A DNA stretch of 64,000 nt from Diadema setosum (GCA_033980235.1 CM067072.1:20339047-20403046); one strand, 5' to 3'. Shown: positions 21,601-31,034, numbered from the stretch's first letter. Program-made: numbers and translations. The notes: generated by a model not told the origin, from the sequence alone.

Positions 21601-23029
21601 TATTTTCCTTTCCTTGTTCAAGCGGACCCCTGCTCGCCATGCAGAGGGGAGGGGTCACCCCTTAAACCCTCAGAGAGAGAGAGAAAGGAGAGAGAGGGGA
21701 GAGAGAGAGAGAGAAAGGAGAGAGAGGGGGAGAGGGAGAGAGAAAAAGAAGGGGGGGGGGGGAGAGGGGGGGGGGGGGGGGAGAGGAGGAGAGAGAGAGG
21801 GAGGGAGACTTAAGAAGCACTTTGTGAGTACGTTTTAGTTAGGCCTGCACATACTTTCATTAGGTAGCTCGAACTTTGAGGGACAACAATTTGGAACAAA
21901 AAAGGCATTTCTTTAATTTTATATCATATTTCAGGAGAAATTATGCTTCTGTATGATATAACAAGGTCCCACATACATCTAAAACCTTGTATGCCCCATA
22001 GAAAGAAGAAAATGAAAGGGAGGCAGAATTTTCTCTATACGGCCACATGATATACGCTCCGGACGATCCAGTGGCTTGCATCCGTTCGGGTCCATAGCGT
22101 ACTACGCCCGTTTACGTGTACAAAATTGGGAGTGTTCCCTCTTAGCGCACGCAGTGCGCTCTATACTCTTTGCTTGTAATAAACAAAAATTTCCCTTTGA
22201 TAAATTTCAAACATCATTTTCATATTTTGTGCCAAAGAAAAAAAAATTCCATAGGCCTATGCGCCTATGGGTACTGAAAAATACCACACAGCACAATTAT
22301 TGTAAAAAAAAATATGACAATTTGTAATTTATTCAAAACTTTCCCAGATGGTTTTCCAAATTTTCTACCTAATTTTGTACATTGATATCTTAGCACATGA
22401 AAACAACAATTTCAGATACTATCTCTTTTCACTGCACTGCTGAGATATTTGCATAATTGCAAGTCACGTTATCATGTCCGTGTAGTCCCATATAATGATT
22501 TTTCTGTGGTACTTTGTGCAAAAACAATGCATATTTTGATATCATTTTGGCTTTAAAATGTCACTTTTAGGATGAAACTTATTTTTCTGCCTTAGTTCGA
22601 TTGATTTAATGTCCTTCAGTAAAATAACATGAGTTTTCAACTAAATACTTGTTCTTAATAACAAAACAACACAAAATGTATTAGCAGGGCCCAGGGCCCC
22701 TGATCAAATGCTGATTCTGAGACTGAAGTGGCCTTCACCGAACGCGAAGCTGTGTCAAGCCTCAGCTTAATAGCACTAACGTTAGCAGTTAATACGGGTT
22801 AATAAAACTCGTCTGTTAAAATAAGAGTCAATATGAACCAGGTACGACAATACATGTTCAAAAGTCACTTGCCTGATCCTGCCACAATCAGAGTCTTTAA
22901 TCGCCTCACACACTTTGGTTTGACTTTTCCTAGTGATCTGAAGACTATCATCAATCTGAGAAAACAGACAATGACAGCACCAAGCAGGATCCCCACTGCA
23001 GCCAGCGGCACATTCGTCTGCGATGTCAT
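12434..23029 (-). CDS. ALG14: ALG14, UDP-GlcNAc transferase membrane subunit (five exons, complete)
   Basis: ALG14 anchors the catalytic partner ALG13 to the cytosolic face of the ER. Together they add the second GlcNAc to GlcNAc-PP-dolichol in N-glycan precursor synthesis. I joined exons 22873-23029, 17622-17767, 15061-15141, 14527-14586 and 12434-12604. Lengths of 157, 146, 81, 60 and 171 nt sum to 205 codons including the stop, so the protein has 204 residues (human ALG14 has 216). Visible features: an N-terminal hydrophobic anchor at about residues 9-31, the motif VAGSGGHTTEILRLL (about 49-63), NGPGT (132-136), YVESICR (159-165), and a C-terminal WPALKDKYP...YLGRIV ending at the stop, as in the family. 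The ATG at 23029 is chosen because the hydrophobic anchor follows directly; an in-frame upstream ATG at 23128 would add 33 polar residues. All introns are GT-AG except intron 1, which is GC-AG. Introns (5.1, 2.5, 0.5 and 1.9 kb) are full of repeats. Confidence 0.95.
12734..13148. mobile_element. MITE-like element in ALG14 intron 4
   Basis: GGGTGCGTTCGAGCGCTCC at the left is partly mirrored by GGAGAGCATTTAAACACAACCC-type sequence at the right. The interior has repeated TTTGGTACG / CATACCATACTGAA motifs in both senses. The rest of intron 4 (13150-13975) shows nothing recognisable. Confidence 0.45.
13980..14182. mobile_element. MITE in ALG14 intron 4
   Basis: GGCCCAAATTCATGAAGGTG at the left is mirrored by TACCTTCATGAACTTGGGCC ending at 14182. 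The symmetry continues through TTTAAATCTAAACCATG / CATGGTCTGAGTTTAAAC-like arms. The flanks on both sides read AAA. Confidence 0.65.
14527..14586 (-). CDS. ALG14: ALG14 exon 4 (60 nt, NGPGT motif)
   Basis: It encodes 20 residues starting VLVNGPGTCIPLC. Acceptor GATCACAG|GTT, donor AGG|GTAAGG, phase 0 on both sides. NGPGT is a highly conserved ALG14 segment. Confidence 0.93.
15061..15141 (-). CDS. ALG14: ALG14 exon 3 (81 nt)
   Basis: It encodes 27 residues, starting SYITSILSTLY and ending FRHAPDL, aligning with the family segment that ends in a conserved P-D-L before the NGPG motif. Acceptor TTAGACAG|TCG, donor CTG|GTAAAG, both in phase 0. A one-codon shift of the acceptor cannot be excluded. 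Confidence 0.9.
15960..17110. mobile_element. Composite of nested repeats in ALG14 intron 2
   Basis: An outer repeat with ACTGGTCCATTCCTG and its partner AAGTTACTGGTCCAACAG is split by an inner element at about 16048-17042. The inner element starts CGGCGACTGATATGCCTCCG and ends TTGCGGAGGCATAAA (short inverted ATGCCTCCGC ends). The inner element holds the TTTGACCTTTGACC blocks shared with 9330-10100 and a (GGACGGAC)n run near 16971-16998. No coding potential is seen. Confidence 0.6.
17180..17440. repeat. G/C homopolymer-rich repeat in ALG14 intron 2
   Basis: Runs of G (about 17200), C (about 17227, 17412) and T/A occur in a repeat with CCCCACTTTTTTT modules. It gives only low-complexity open frames. 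It lies just upstream, in genomic order, of exon 2. Confidence 0.6.
17622..17767 (-). CDS. ALG14: ALG14 exon 2 (glycine-rich GGHTTE motif)
   Basis: The acceptor TTTGCAG lies at 17768-17774. The exon reads (G)GHTTEILRLLSSLS, then a YILANTDKMS segment, and ends SKTRE at the donor GAG|GTAAAG. It encodes residues 53-101. Confidence 0.95.
18240..18560. repeat. Possible repeat fragment containing a GGAGGTGTACCTCC near-palindrome
   Basis: The segment contains CAGGGAGGTGTACCTCCCTG (18503-18522), a near-palindrome also present as CAGGGAGGTACCTCCCTG at 48934-48951. A 75-residue open frame on the minus strand (18228-18455) has no recognised motif. It lies in ALG14 intron 1. The sequence 18560-19295 shows nothing recognisable apart from AT-rich and CA runs. 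Confidence 0.35.
19298..19666. mobile_element. Palindromic MITE with repeated ACCTCGAGGT cores
   Basis: TAGTTATGTTCAGA (19298) is mirrored exactly by TCTGAACATAACTA ending at 19666. Inside, ACCTCGAGGT, itself a palindrome, occurs seven times, together with GTCCACACG and AACTACGAGT in both senses. It folds into a long imperfect hairpin. There is no ORF. The bordering TA may be part of a target duplication. Confidence 0.75.
20065..20262 (+). repeat. Pyrimidine tract, (CTT)n/(CCT)n
   Basis: About 200 bp of almost pure C/T with CTCCTC and CTTCTT runs, inside the 2.5-kb element. Any Leu/Ser-rich translation is a composition artefact. Confidence 0.9.
21413..21440 (+). repeat. Poly-G run
   Basis: A near-uninterrupted G run inside the 2.5-kb element. 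Confidence 0.9.
21670..21812 (+). repeat. (GA)n/G-rich purine tract
   Basis: GAGAGAGAAAGGAGAGAGA-type sequence followed by G runs, almost entirely purine. It could adopt triplex or quadruplex forms; this is inferred from composition only. Confidence 0.9.
22873..23029 (-). CDS. ALG14: ALG14 exon 1 (start codon, membrane anchor)
   Basis: It encodes residues 1-52 and the first base of Gly53, beginning MTSQTNVPLAAVG and ending LIVAGS. The donor is AG|GCAAGT at 22872-22867, a GC-type 5' splice site. Splicing to exon 2 restores GSGGH exactly. Confidence 0.93.
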
Positions 23030-23274
23030 TCTTTGGGTTAAACGTTTATAGTTTGATTCTTTTCGACAGGGACTGACGTGTTGCGCAGTAACCATCTCAC
23101 GGTGTGGTACAGTTTTATGCTGCAACAAACCTTACCTAAACCTACAACTAGGCCTACCCGCCCCGAATCGAGCTTGTGTAGCTTGTGTGTAGCTGGTTGT
23201 CAAAAGATCCTCCCAAACTAGTATGGTGTCACTGCAACCACCAGCCGGCCGGTAGCCCGAGTAAGCCCCCGCGG

Positions 23275-23375
23275 TTACTGTACAGGTAGGTGGTGGTAGT
23301 GGTAGTGGTGGTGCACCAGTATGTGGTGCACACCAGTACAGTGCCGTTATACGGCACTGGTGCACACAAAACACG
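23275..23375. repeat. GGTGGTAGT run and GTGCACCAGT inverted repeat
   Basis: A (GGTGGTAGT)n-like stretch is followed by an inverted repeat (GCACACCAGTACAGTGCCG / CGGCACTGGTGCAC) centred near 23346. It lies about 300 bp upstream of the ALG14 start. A promoter role is possible but not shown. Confidence 0.45.
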
Positions 23376-23946
23376 ATTCTATGGCAAGCCGTTTGTGTAA
23401 TAAGTCGATAAACACTGTTTTTCACTGATAAACAGTGCTGATAAACAGTGTTTATCAACTGATAAACACAGTTTTTCTGATAAACTGTGTTTATCAATTG
23501 ATAAACAGAGTTTATCAATCTGATAAACTGAGCTTATCACTTGAAAAACTGAGTTTATCAGAAAAACAGTGTTAATCAGTTGATAAACACAGTTTATCAA
23601 AGAAAAACTCTGTTTATCAGTTGATAAACATTGTTTTTCAGTGATAAACAGAGTTTATCAGTTGATAAACACAGTTTTTCTGATAAACTCAGTTTATCAG
23701 TTGATAAACAGAGTTTTTCACTTTTGATAAGCAGAGTTATTTATCTCTCCACAAGAGAGGGCGTTTTCACTGTTTGATATGTTCTGCTCATTGTAATAAT
23801 CGCAGCGCTATGGTGCTAGCGCTTGCAATACGTATCGCTGCGCTAGTTAGCTAGCTAACCGGGCCAGGCGTGCGCGGTGTGTTGTGTCTGTAATTCTGGC
23901 AACGTTTTCGGTAATCGGTATCTGGTATAGTTATGTCTGGTCAGGC

Positions 23947-24481
23947 TACACTGCAAAAAGTCCGGTGTTAAATAGTGAACACCGAGCTGGTGTTAAATTT
24001 TCGGTGCTCATTTATAGTGTTAAATTAACACCTACGGGTGTCATTTCCAAATTTTAAACTGTTTTTTGAAGAGTTTCTTAGTAACTGCACTTCTTGTTGA
24101 TTTTTAATTTAAACAAGACGATCAAGAATTTTACATTAAAATACTAGATTTTTGAAAAAAATTGAAAATAAATTTACACCAAAGTAACACCAGCTGGTGT
24201 GGTCCCTTATTGAAGCTGGACGGGTGTTAAACCATTGATATTAACACCAGCAAATATCAAATCAACACCACGTGGTGTCATTTTTTAATTAACACCAGTA
24301 CAGTGTCAAAATAACACCAGGTACAGTGTGAAATTAACACCACGAAGTGTCAGGTGAACACTTTTCAACACCATCAAAGTGCATTTTTAACACCTGTGGG
24401 TGTGGTCCTTTATTGAAGTTTGATCGGTGTTAGATCTAACACCCGTGGTGTTAAATCTAACACCGATGTTTTTACAGTGTA
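23947..24481. mobile_element. MITE nested in foldback copy 2 (GGTGTTA/TAACACC-rich)
   Basis: TACACTGCAAAAA and TTTTTACAGTGTA form the ends, with TA at both borders. GGTGTTA and TAACACC recur many times inside, making the element strongly self-complementary. It carries no ORF. Confidence 0.75.
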
Positions 24482-24540
24482 GGAGTGCGCGAGAATACAC
24501 ACTTGCACATGTACATGTAGGCCTACGTATTAACAGAGCA

Positions 24541-24718
24541 GGGCCCCGTTGCTAGAAACTTTGCGTTTAAACGCAACTTGCAACTGATTGTCACTGGTCA
24601 ATCAAAATCATTGTGGCATGCATGTCTTCTTAATAGGACAGACCCTGAGCCAATCAGAATGGTTGTTTCAAAATTAGCAATTATTTGCAATTGATTGCAA
24701 CTTTCTTGCAACACCCCC
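24541..24718. mobile_element. Short inverted-repeat element with TTGCAACT motifs
   Basis: GGGCCCCGTTGCTAGAAACTT at the left (trimmed) is partly mirrored by AACTTTCTTGCAACACCCCC at the right. GCAACTTGCAACTGATTG and AATTGATTGCAACTT recur inside. It is a second insertion in the core of foldback copy 2. Confidence 0.5.
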
Positions 24719-25129
24719 GAGATGTATTAAATGCTGCTATCTAGCGCCCACTACCGAGAAGGTTTGAATAACTCTGCTTTTCTCTGATAAACTGAGTTTA
24801 TCAAGTGATAAACAGATTTTTTCTGATAAACAAAGTTTTTCTTGAAAAGCAATGTTTATCAGTTGATAAACACAGTTTTTTCTGATAAACTGTGTTTATC
24901 ACTTGATAAACAGTGTTTATCAACTGATAAACACAGTTTTTCTGATAAACTCTGTTTATCACTTGATAAACTGAGTTTATCAACTGATAAACATAGTTTT
25001 TCTGATAAACTCTGTTTATCACTTGATAAACTCAGTTTTTCTTGAAAAACAATGTTTATCAGTTGATAAACACAGTTTTTCTGATAAACTGTGTTTATCT
25101 GTTGATAAACTCAGTTTATCAAGTGATAA

Positions 25130-25470
25130 CAATTAGACCAAACAGTAATTGGACGAAATGATGACTAGACCAACTGGATATTAGACCAACTGATATTAAA
25201 CAGTCTATAAGACCAACTGGCTGTAGACCAAGTGATAATAGAGTGTAAACCGATCCGGACGATAGCCTCCTTGAAATTCGGCACAAGCCAGGATGGCAGT
25301 GTGTAAACCACTGATGGGGCTACCCTGGGTAAAGAAAACTGAATAAATAAATAAATAAATGAATAAATGAATGAATGAATAAATAAATAAATAAATAAGT
25401 AAATAAATAAATAGATAAATGAATAAATAAATAAATAAATAAATGAATAAATAAATAAAAAATAAATAAA
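25130..25470 (+). repeat. TAGACCAACT array, retroelement-like 3' tail and (AAAT)n
   Basis: TAGACCAACTG recurs at about 25165, 25180, 25210 and 25225. It is followed by a short conserved-looking stretch ending GGGCTACCCTGGGTAAAG and then (AAAT)n at 25342-25470. A unit ending in an A-rich tetranucleotide tail looks like the 3' end of a LINE or SINE. The upstream body is not identifiable. Confidence 0.5.
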
Positions 25471-25817
25471 TGTCAGCGTTATCTGATATATATATAGTTT
25501 TTGAACTATTAAGGATCAAAGTGGGAATTGTTTTTTTTTTGTAACACCTAATATTAAGGGGCGTCATTTTCCATTTTGTAATCGATATACATGGTTTTTA
25601 CATAGGATAGCGTTGTGTCTTGGGGTTTGCGTTAAATTTGCATTAATTAGTATATTGGCTTTGAATGATCGATCATTAAAATCTATATTTCTGTGCCTCA
25701 TTCTGTTCTACATTTTCAGAATTTTGAAAGCAAAATAAAATGCAAACGATATCTGTTTGGTTAAAAAGAATGAATTTAATGATATTTATGTAAAATGATT
25801 TTTCCAAGTTTTTGTTG

Positions 25818-25848
25818 ACTGTTGACTGTTGACTGTTGACTGTTTACT
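25818..25848 (+). repeat. (TTGACTG)n heptamer
   Basis: Four tandem copies of GTTGACT. The surrounding 25480-26445 shows no gene. Confidence 0.85.
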
Positions 25849-26451
25849 AAAGTAAAAGTGACGTTAGTCATTCTTCGATAGGATTTTTTGTTTTGTTTCA
25901 AACAATGTTTTATTTCGATTCCATCATCAATCCTTGGTTACAATTGAACATTCAGTTGTTGTTGCTAGCTGCGTGACATTTCAAACATATTACAAAATAT
26001 TACAAAGTAATTCTTAGGACTGTCATTGTGTCAATTTCTGATTATTCTACTATACACAAATAATACACAGTAACTGCTTCACAAATATAATCATCCCCAC
26101 AATAATTATAAAATCAATTTTTGATAATGGGTCAGCAAAACCGATATGTATGTACAATACACAATACAAAGTATACCCATTAACTGCGTTCATTATACTC
26201 GTCACAGCAGTAGTTATTAGATAATGAAATCAATTATTGTTAAGGGGTCAACAAAAAGCCTATATACCTATGTACACACATACATACAAAAGCTTTTGAT
26301 ACAAATATTCATGATCAATGTCTGTATATAATCCATACCTATATAAAACATTACCCCTCCATCGCTCACCCGAATCACCTCATCAACACTTCCCCCTCTA
26401 GGCATACTCCAGGTATACCTCACTCCGGCAGCAAGCGCATATTTAAGCACA

Positions 26452-26512
26452 CACACACACACACACGCGCGCGCGCACACACGCACACACACACACACAC
26501 ACAAACACAGAA
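26452..26512 (+). repeat. (CA)n with CG interruptions
   Basis: A CA dinucleotide run broken by GCGCGCGC. Confidence 0.95.
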
Positions 26513-26649
26513 CCTGTTCACCAAACAATCAACCACACAACAAACATGCAACAAAAAGAGAAAAAAAAAGAAAAAAAAACACAAAAATATAATGGTAGCA
26601 ATAGATATGGAGTAAGAAGTATAATGGTAGCAATAGATGTGGAGTAAGA

Positions 26650-27160
26650 AGGATGGATTTACTTGATCGATATCTGTTTCGAGACGACTAAGTGGCCTAG
26701 GAATAGCCAGGTCCAGGTGATGCTGTAATTCAGCCTAATTTTCACCGCTAGCGATTAGTATTAGTTCATGCACTAATTAGTAATTTGCGTTAGTTTGCGT
26801 TGAGTTTGCGTCAGTTTGCATCAGTTTGCATTAGTTTGCATTAGTTTGCGTCAATTAGTAGGACCGTGACGTTAGTCATTCTTCGGTAGGATGGATTCGG
26901 TTTTGATCGATATCTGTTTCGAGAGGGCTAGAGTGGCCTGGGAAGAGCCAGGTCCAGGTGCTGTAATTCACCCTAATTTTCACCGCTAGCGGTTTGTATT
27001 AGTTTGCATTAAATAGTAATTTGCGTTAGTTTGCATTGATTAGTATTTTGCATTGAGTTTGCATTAGTTTGCGTCAGTTTGCATCAGTTTGCATTTGTTT
27101 GCATCAGTTTGCACTAGTTTGCATTAGTTTGCATTAGTTTGCGTCAATTAGTAGGACCGG
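26650..27160 (+). repeat. Two direct ~250-bp units ending in AGTTTGCRTY tandem repeats
   Basis: Unit 1 (about 26650-26866) and unit 2 (about 26888-27160) share GATCGATATCTGTTTCGAGA, AGCCAGGTCCAGGTG and TTTTCACCGCTAGCG. Both end in arrays of the decamer AGTTTGCATY/AGTTTGCGTY and then GTCAATTAGTAGGACCG. The leading GACGTTAGTCATTCTTCG occurs again at about 25861. It is non-coding. The sequence 27165-27640 shows nothing recognisable. Confidence 0.8.
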
Positions 27161-27649
27161 ATAGTTTTGCTTGAACACGGTCCGTTTTACTTTTACTGTT
27201 GAGCTGTTCGGAATGGTTAGTCAGCACGGACTCTGAAATGGAATCCTTCATTTCTGTAATCATGTAGGCTATGCATTATACTGCAAACAAGCTGATCGAA
27301 CGGGCTGGAGATCCTCGGCTCTGCATGATAATATAGTGATGTTGGAAATACAATTTGATATTAATATGAGTTGAATTTGAATGGTGGGCGTACCGCGCGT
27401 TCTGGTCACAGTGATTTGTGCCACTTGAAGCCACACCCTCTTCTCTCCAAATCATCCTTAGACTTTTGTTTTCTGACTTCTGTTGGACGCCTTTTTGCAG
27501 GATTTTTGTTTTCCCAGGTTAACGTTCCCCTTTTCATTTCCCTTTGTGCTCATATTACTTAGTAAATGTTCGAAATTTGGTGTAATTCTGTATTTCCCTC
27601 AAATTTGAAGAGGCTTTGGCTAATTTCCAAGTTGCGCGTGTCTAGCCCC

Positions 27650-27744
27650 TCCCCCCCCCCCACGCACAATTACCCACCTTTTACTTGCCTATCGGGATAC
27701 GGACTATATGGGGTTAAAGTATAAAGGGGGGGGGGGGGGGGGTA
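27650..27744. repeat. Poly-C and poly-G runs
   Basis: A C run at about 27650-27661 and a G run at about 27726-27742. The following 27745-28485 has no recognisable gene. Confidence 0.85.
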
Positions 27745-28488
27745 AATGAAAAGTCAAGTTTATTGGGTGAAATGCTTTAGAAATAAAAAGAATCTCACAT
27801 ACTTTCTAGCAATATTCACACATTTCTTTTTTCTTTTCTTTTTTTTAGCATATAAAAAACACCTGACTTTCTTCAGAAGGCGGGGAAATAATGATGGCCA
27901 TATAGTAATACCCTGCAGATGTCAGTAATCACTACGAGATAGTGCTTTTTGTGTGTTTTTCTCGAAACTTTACCGAACTTAATAGGATGCACTGAGAAAG
28001 CTGGAGGAGGTACGACTTCTGAAATGCATGCCTAGCCTAGGAGCTAAGCGACTTGAGAAAACTCAAAAAGTCCTGAAGGCGACATGTAACCTGCTCTATA
28101 TGCAGGTGAGCGCTTAGGACGAAAATAATGTCTACTTTGCAAAGTCGTGAAGAGATGCCCACTTCAGGAGATCAGGTCAGGGGTGTTTCTAGAGGAATGA
28201 GAAATCAGGCATTTTATTTCAAACCCAGGCCCTGAGTAAGTCGAAGACAGTGATCGGAAGAGGGCGTACTCTATTCTCTACGCAAGCTGTCAGGGCTTAA
28301 CACTAGATCTCACGCCTGTAAATAATTCTCTATATAAACACTTGTTAAAGATAAACAAAACAGGAAAAAATAAAACACACAAAAAGACAAAATGGCCGAA
28401 AGTCTTCCATCTCTAAGTAGACCATAATATTATTAAGTTAACTTAACAAAAATTATACGGATTTACCACTTAAATATTTTACGTGTTT

Positions 28489-28549
28489 TCTGAATCTAGA
28501 TTCAGAAATTATTTTATTATTTTATTTCAGCGTATACGCTGAAATAAAA
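28489..28549. other. Two adjacent perfect palindromes
   Basis: TCTGAATCTAGATTCAGA (28489-28506) is an 18-nt perfect palindrome. Thirteen bases later a 30-nt perfect palindrome (28520-28549, centre CAGCGTATACGCTG) follows. Together they could form two cruciforms. Confidence 0.85.
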
Positions 28550-28622
28550 CAATGCAGTCCCACATGTTTCATTTTTATGTTTTATTATGTTTTATTCAGC
28601 CAACATATCATTTTTCTTATAT

Positions 28623-28629
<7 letters not shown>

Positions 28630-28682
<53 letters not shown>
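28630..28682 (+). repeat. (AT)n microsatellite
   Basis: An uninterrupted TA dinucleotide run preceded by TATATATACATACA. Confidence 0.98.
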
Positions 28683-28684
<2 letters not shown>

Positions 28685-28867
28685 CTAGACGGATTCACAA
28701 TCACTACGCAACAGCCACATCCAATCAGTTTTTAAAAGGCGTGTATGGCTTATTTTCCTAATTCTTTTCCAGATCTATGGTGATCCTCGGCACGAAAAAT
28801 TGACGAGGCTCGGGATGGTCGATACTAACACTCTTTATTTGCATAATGTGTGTTTGACACTTAATCT

Positions 28868-29060
28868 CCTCTCTCTTCTTGTCTTTCTCTGTCTGTCTTG
28901 ATTTCTCATTCTCCCCCTTCCCCTCTATTCTCTCACTCCCTTCCTCTCTCTTTCTCCCTCTCTCTCATTTTCTGTCTGTCTGAGTCTGTCTATCTGTCTG
29001 TCTGTCCGTCTCCTCTTTGTCTGACTCTCTATCCTTCTCACTCTCTCTTTCCTGTACTCT
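28868..29060 (+). repeat. CT/TCTG-rich tract
   Basis: A pyrimidine-rich run with (TCTG)n near 28970-29010. The sequence 29060-30380 has no gene that I can recognise; it carries A, C and GTTT runs. Confidence 0.85.
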
Positions 29061-30383
29061 CCACTTTGCCCTCGTACAGTTTCTATAGTCCTTGTCAGGG
29101 ATTGTTTAATCCGCTTATACTGCGAGGATTTATCCTGAAAAAAAAAAGACAGCATTATACTAACTCTTCACCTTTTCAGTTCTCACTATTCAAGATTCCC
29201 TTATAACCGTTATTTGCATATTGTTTCTGAAAAAAAAAAATCCGGGCAGAATTAAGGCCTGCAGACACAGAATGATATTGAAGGAAATAAAGAACAGTTG
29301 AAAGTGCTTGAATTCAATGGTATGTCGAACATTTCAATCCCCTGCTCAGTCCTACGCTACGCTACGGCTATAACCACAGACGTGTATAGCTATTTAGAAT
29401 CTTTTGATCCGTAATTCAGATTGTTGCAAACGTGTAGACACGTGTAAATCACGATTCCATCCCCACTCGAAACACATCAAGTCACATTAAGTAGTTACAT
29501 TAAAGACATCATTTCTCCCAATATTGATAATAGAATAAACCTTTGTTATTTAAAGACATGACCGTCTCTATCTAGTCGTGCTGCGAACCCAAATTTGTTT
29601 TCACAAGCGTATCTCTCATGGATTATTGAAAAAATTAGAGATGTCTGCATGGCTGTCTTCTGATTGACAGGCTAATTTGATCTCAATCTTATTTAAAAGC
29701 AACTTTCCAACTTACCCCCCCCCCCCAAATACAATATGTGATACTGAGTGCTATGTTATAATGATTGCAAATGATCTTATTATGCAAATTGTGCCCTAAC
29801 CATCAGTAAAGTGAAAATCAAGAAAAATAGAAGGCCTTTCGCTTTAGAGTCATAAGTGACAATCCATATGTCTCACAATAGTCTTGAAATGCACTTGTGA
29901 AGTCTGACGTGAATTCAGTGTAATGACAGATACACATCTTATGCTTTAGTCTATACTATACCTAAACACGCCCTTCCGCTTCTGTGAGTAACTCTGATAC
30001 ATTGAGATTTAAATGTCTTCTTTTCAAGAGAGAGAACAAAAAACAAACAGAAAATGGCAACACGGGTAAGCCGAGGACAAGAGTAGTTCAGAACGACAGT
30101 CATCATGATCATGACGAATGGTGTCAGTGCTCTCGTGCTTATTTTCGTCTTCGTTTGTTTGTTTGTTTACTTTGTCTGTATGATACATGTTTCATCTCGT
30201 GCGATCATCACCATCAACAACAGCTTTTATTCTTTTTCAGGGGTAAACTTGTTTACATTTTCAAAAATGGAGACCGGCTTTTTCAGTTCAATTTAATTCT
30301 ATTTGGTCTTTCACAATAGAATAATCATATAAACATAGATCTCATTTTGATACTAAAAACTTTCATCGGCTGGGGATGATGAA

Positions 30384-30605
30384 TAATTAAATGACTGAGC
30401 TTCAACCAACCTTGAAATTGTAGAGGGAAAGCTTTCGTCCTCTCCTGAGGACTTTCTCAAGCCTTATGCAGTGTTGTCTTGCTGCCGTTGCCAGTCTTTA
30501 TTAATCACTGGACAACACTGCATAAGGCTTGAGAAAGTCCTCGGGAGAGGACGAAAGCTTGCCCTCTACAATTTCAAGGTTGGTTGAAGCTCAGTCATTT
30601 AATTA
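30384..30605. repeat. Near-perfect 95-bp inverted repeat (long hairpin)
   Basis: Left arm 30384-30478 and right arm 30511-30605 are reverse complements with only a few mismatches, separated by a 32-nt loop. The arms include TGAGCTTCAACCAACC, AATTGTAGAGGG, CTTTCGTCCTCTCC and AAGCCTTATGCAGTGTTGTC. High arm identity implies recent origin or selection or gene conversion for symmetry. It is likely a MITE; transcription would give a long hairpin RNA. Confidence 0.9.
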
Positions 30606-30925
30606 AATCTCATTTTCTTTAGTGACAATAATGCATGTAAATTTGTAGAAAGAAAACAATGATTGAAATTTACAGTATGGATAAATTACAACGGTTGCTG
30701 AAGTAACGAAAGTGAAATAATTGTCAGTATTTACTGTGGAACCTTGCTATAAATGAAGAGTTTGGATATAACAAAATCCTGTTGTGATGAGGTAATTTTA
30801 CTGGTCCCAATTTTCTTTATGATTTTTTGTTTTACTTTGTTGTACGACTAGGGATGTGATGAAGCAAGATGGTACTCATGGTCCTATAGAAGAACTTCAT
30901 TATAACGTATTTCCACTCAACACAG

Positions 30926-31034
30926 TGGCCCGTTTTCTACTGTAGAACAAGGTTTAAACCCATTTTAGACCCACTTTAGACCAGACATTGGTTTAAACTC
31001 GGTTTAAGTTTTTAGCAAAATACGGGCCAGTAGG
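30926..31034. mobile_element. Short inverted-repeat element
   Basis: GTGGCCCGTTTTCTACT at the left and AGCAAAATACGGGCCAGTA at the right share an inverted GGCCCGT core. GGTTTAAAC recurs within. The sequence 31035-32400 shows no recognisable gene. Confidence 0.35.

Larger units (their letters stand above)
19689..22172. mobile_element. 2.5-kb DNA element with about 220-bp diverged terminal inverted repeats
   Basis: The left arm (about 19689-19905) and the right arm (about 21935-22172) are reverse complements along their length. Shared blocks, in order, are AAGAGTATAGA, GTGCGCTAAGAGGGAACA, ATTTTG, GTAGTAC, TCTGCCTCC, TTTCATTT, ATGGGGCATACA, GGACCTT, ATAGAAG-like. Arm divergence indicates age. 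The interior holds a pyrimidine tract, a G run and a GA-rich tract but no recognisable transposase, so the element is non-autonomous. It sits in ALG14 intron 1. Confidence 0.75.
23380..25130. mobile_element. Foldback-type GATAAAC/GTTTATC element, copy 2 (truncated, with nested insertions)
   Basis: The left end TATGGCAAGCCGTTTGTGTA matches copy 1, followed by GATAAAC/GTTTATC arrays at 23404-23735. The core includes ATTTATCTCTCCACAAGAGA and the TCTAGCGCCCACTACCGAG / ACCGAGAAGGTTTGAATAAC block shared inverted with copy 1. A second array follows at 24783-25130. The mirrored right terminus GGCTTGCCATA is absent: the array stops at about 25126 and runs into TAGACCAACT-type repeats. Two other elements are inserted in the core. 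Confidence 0.8.
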
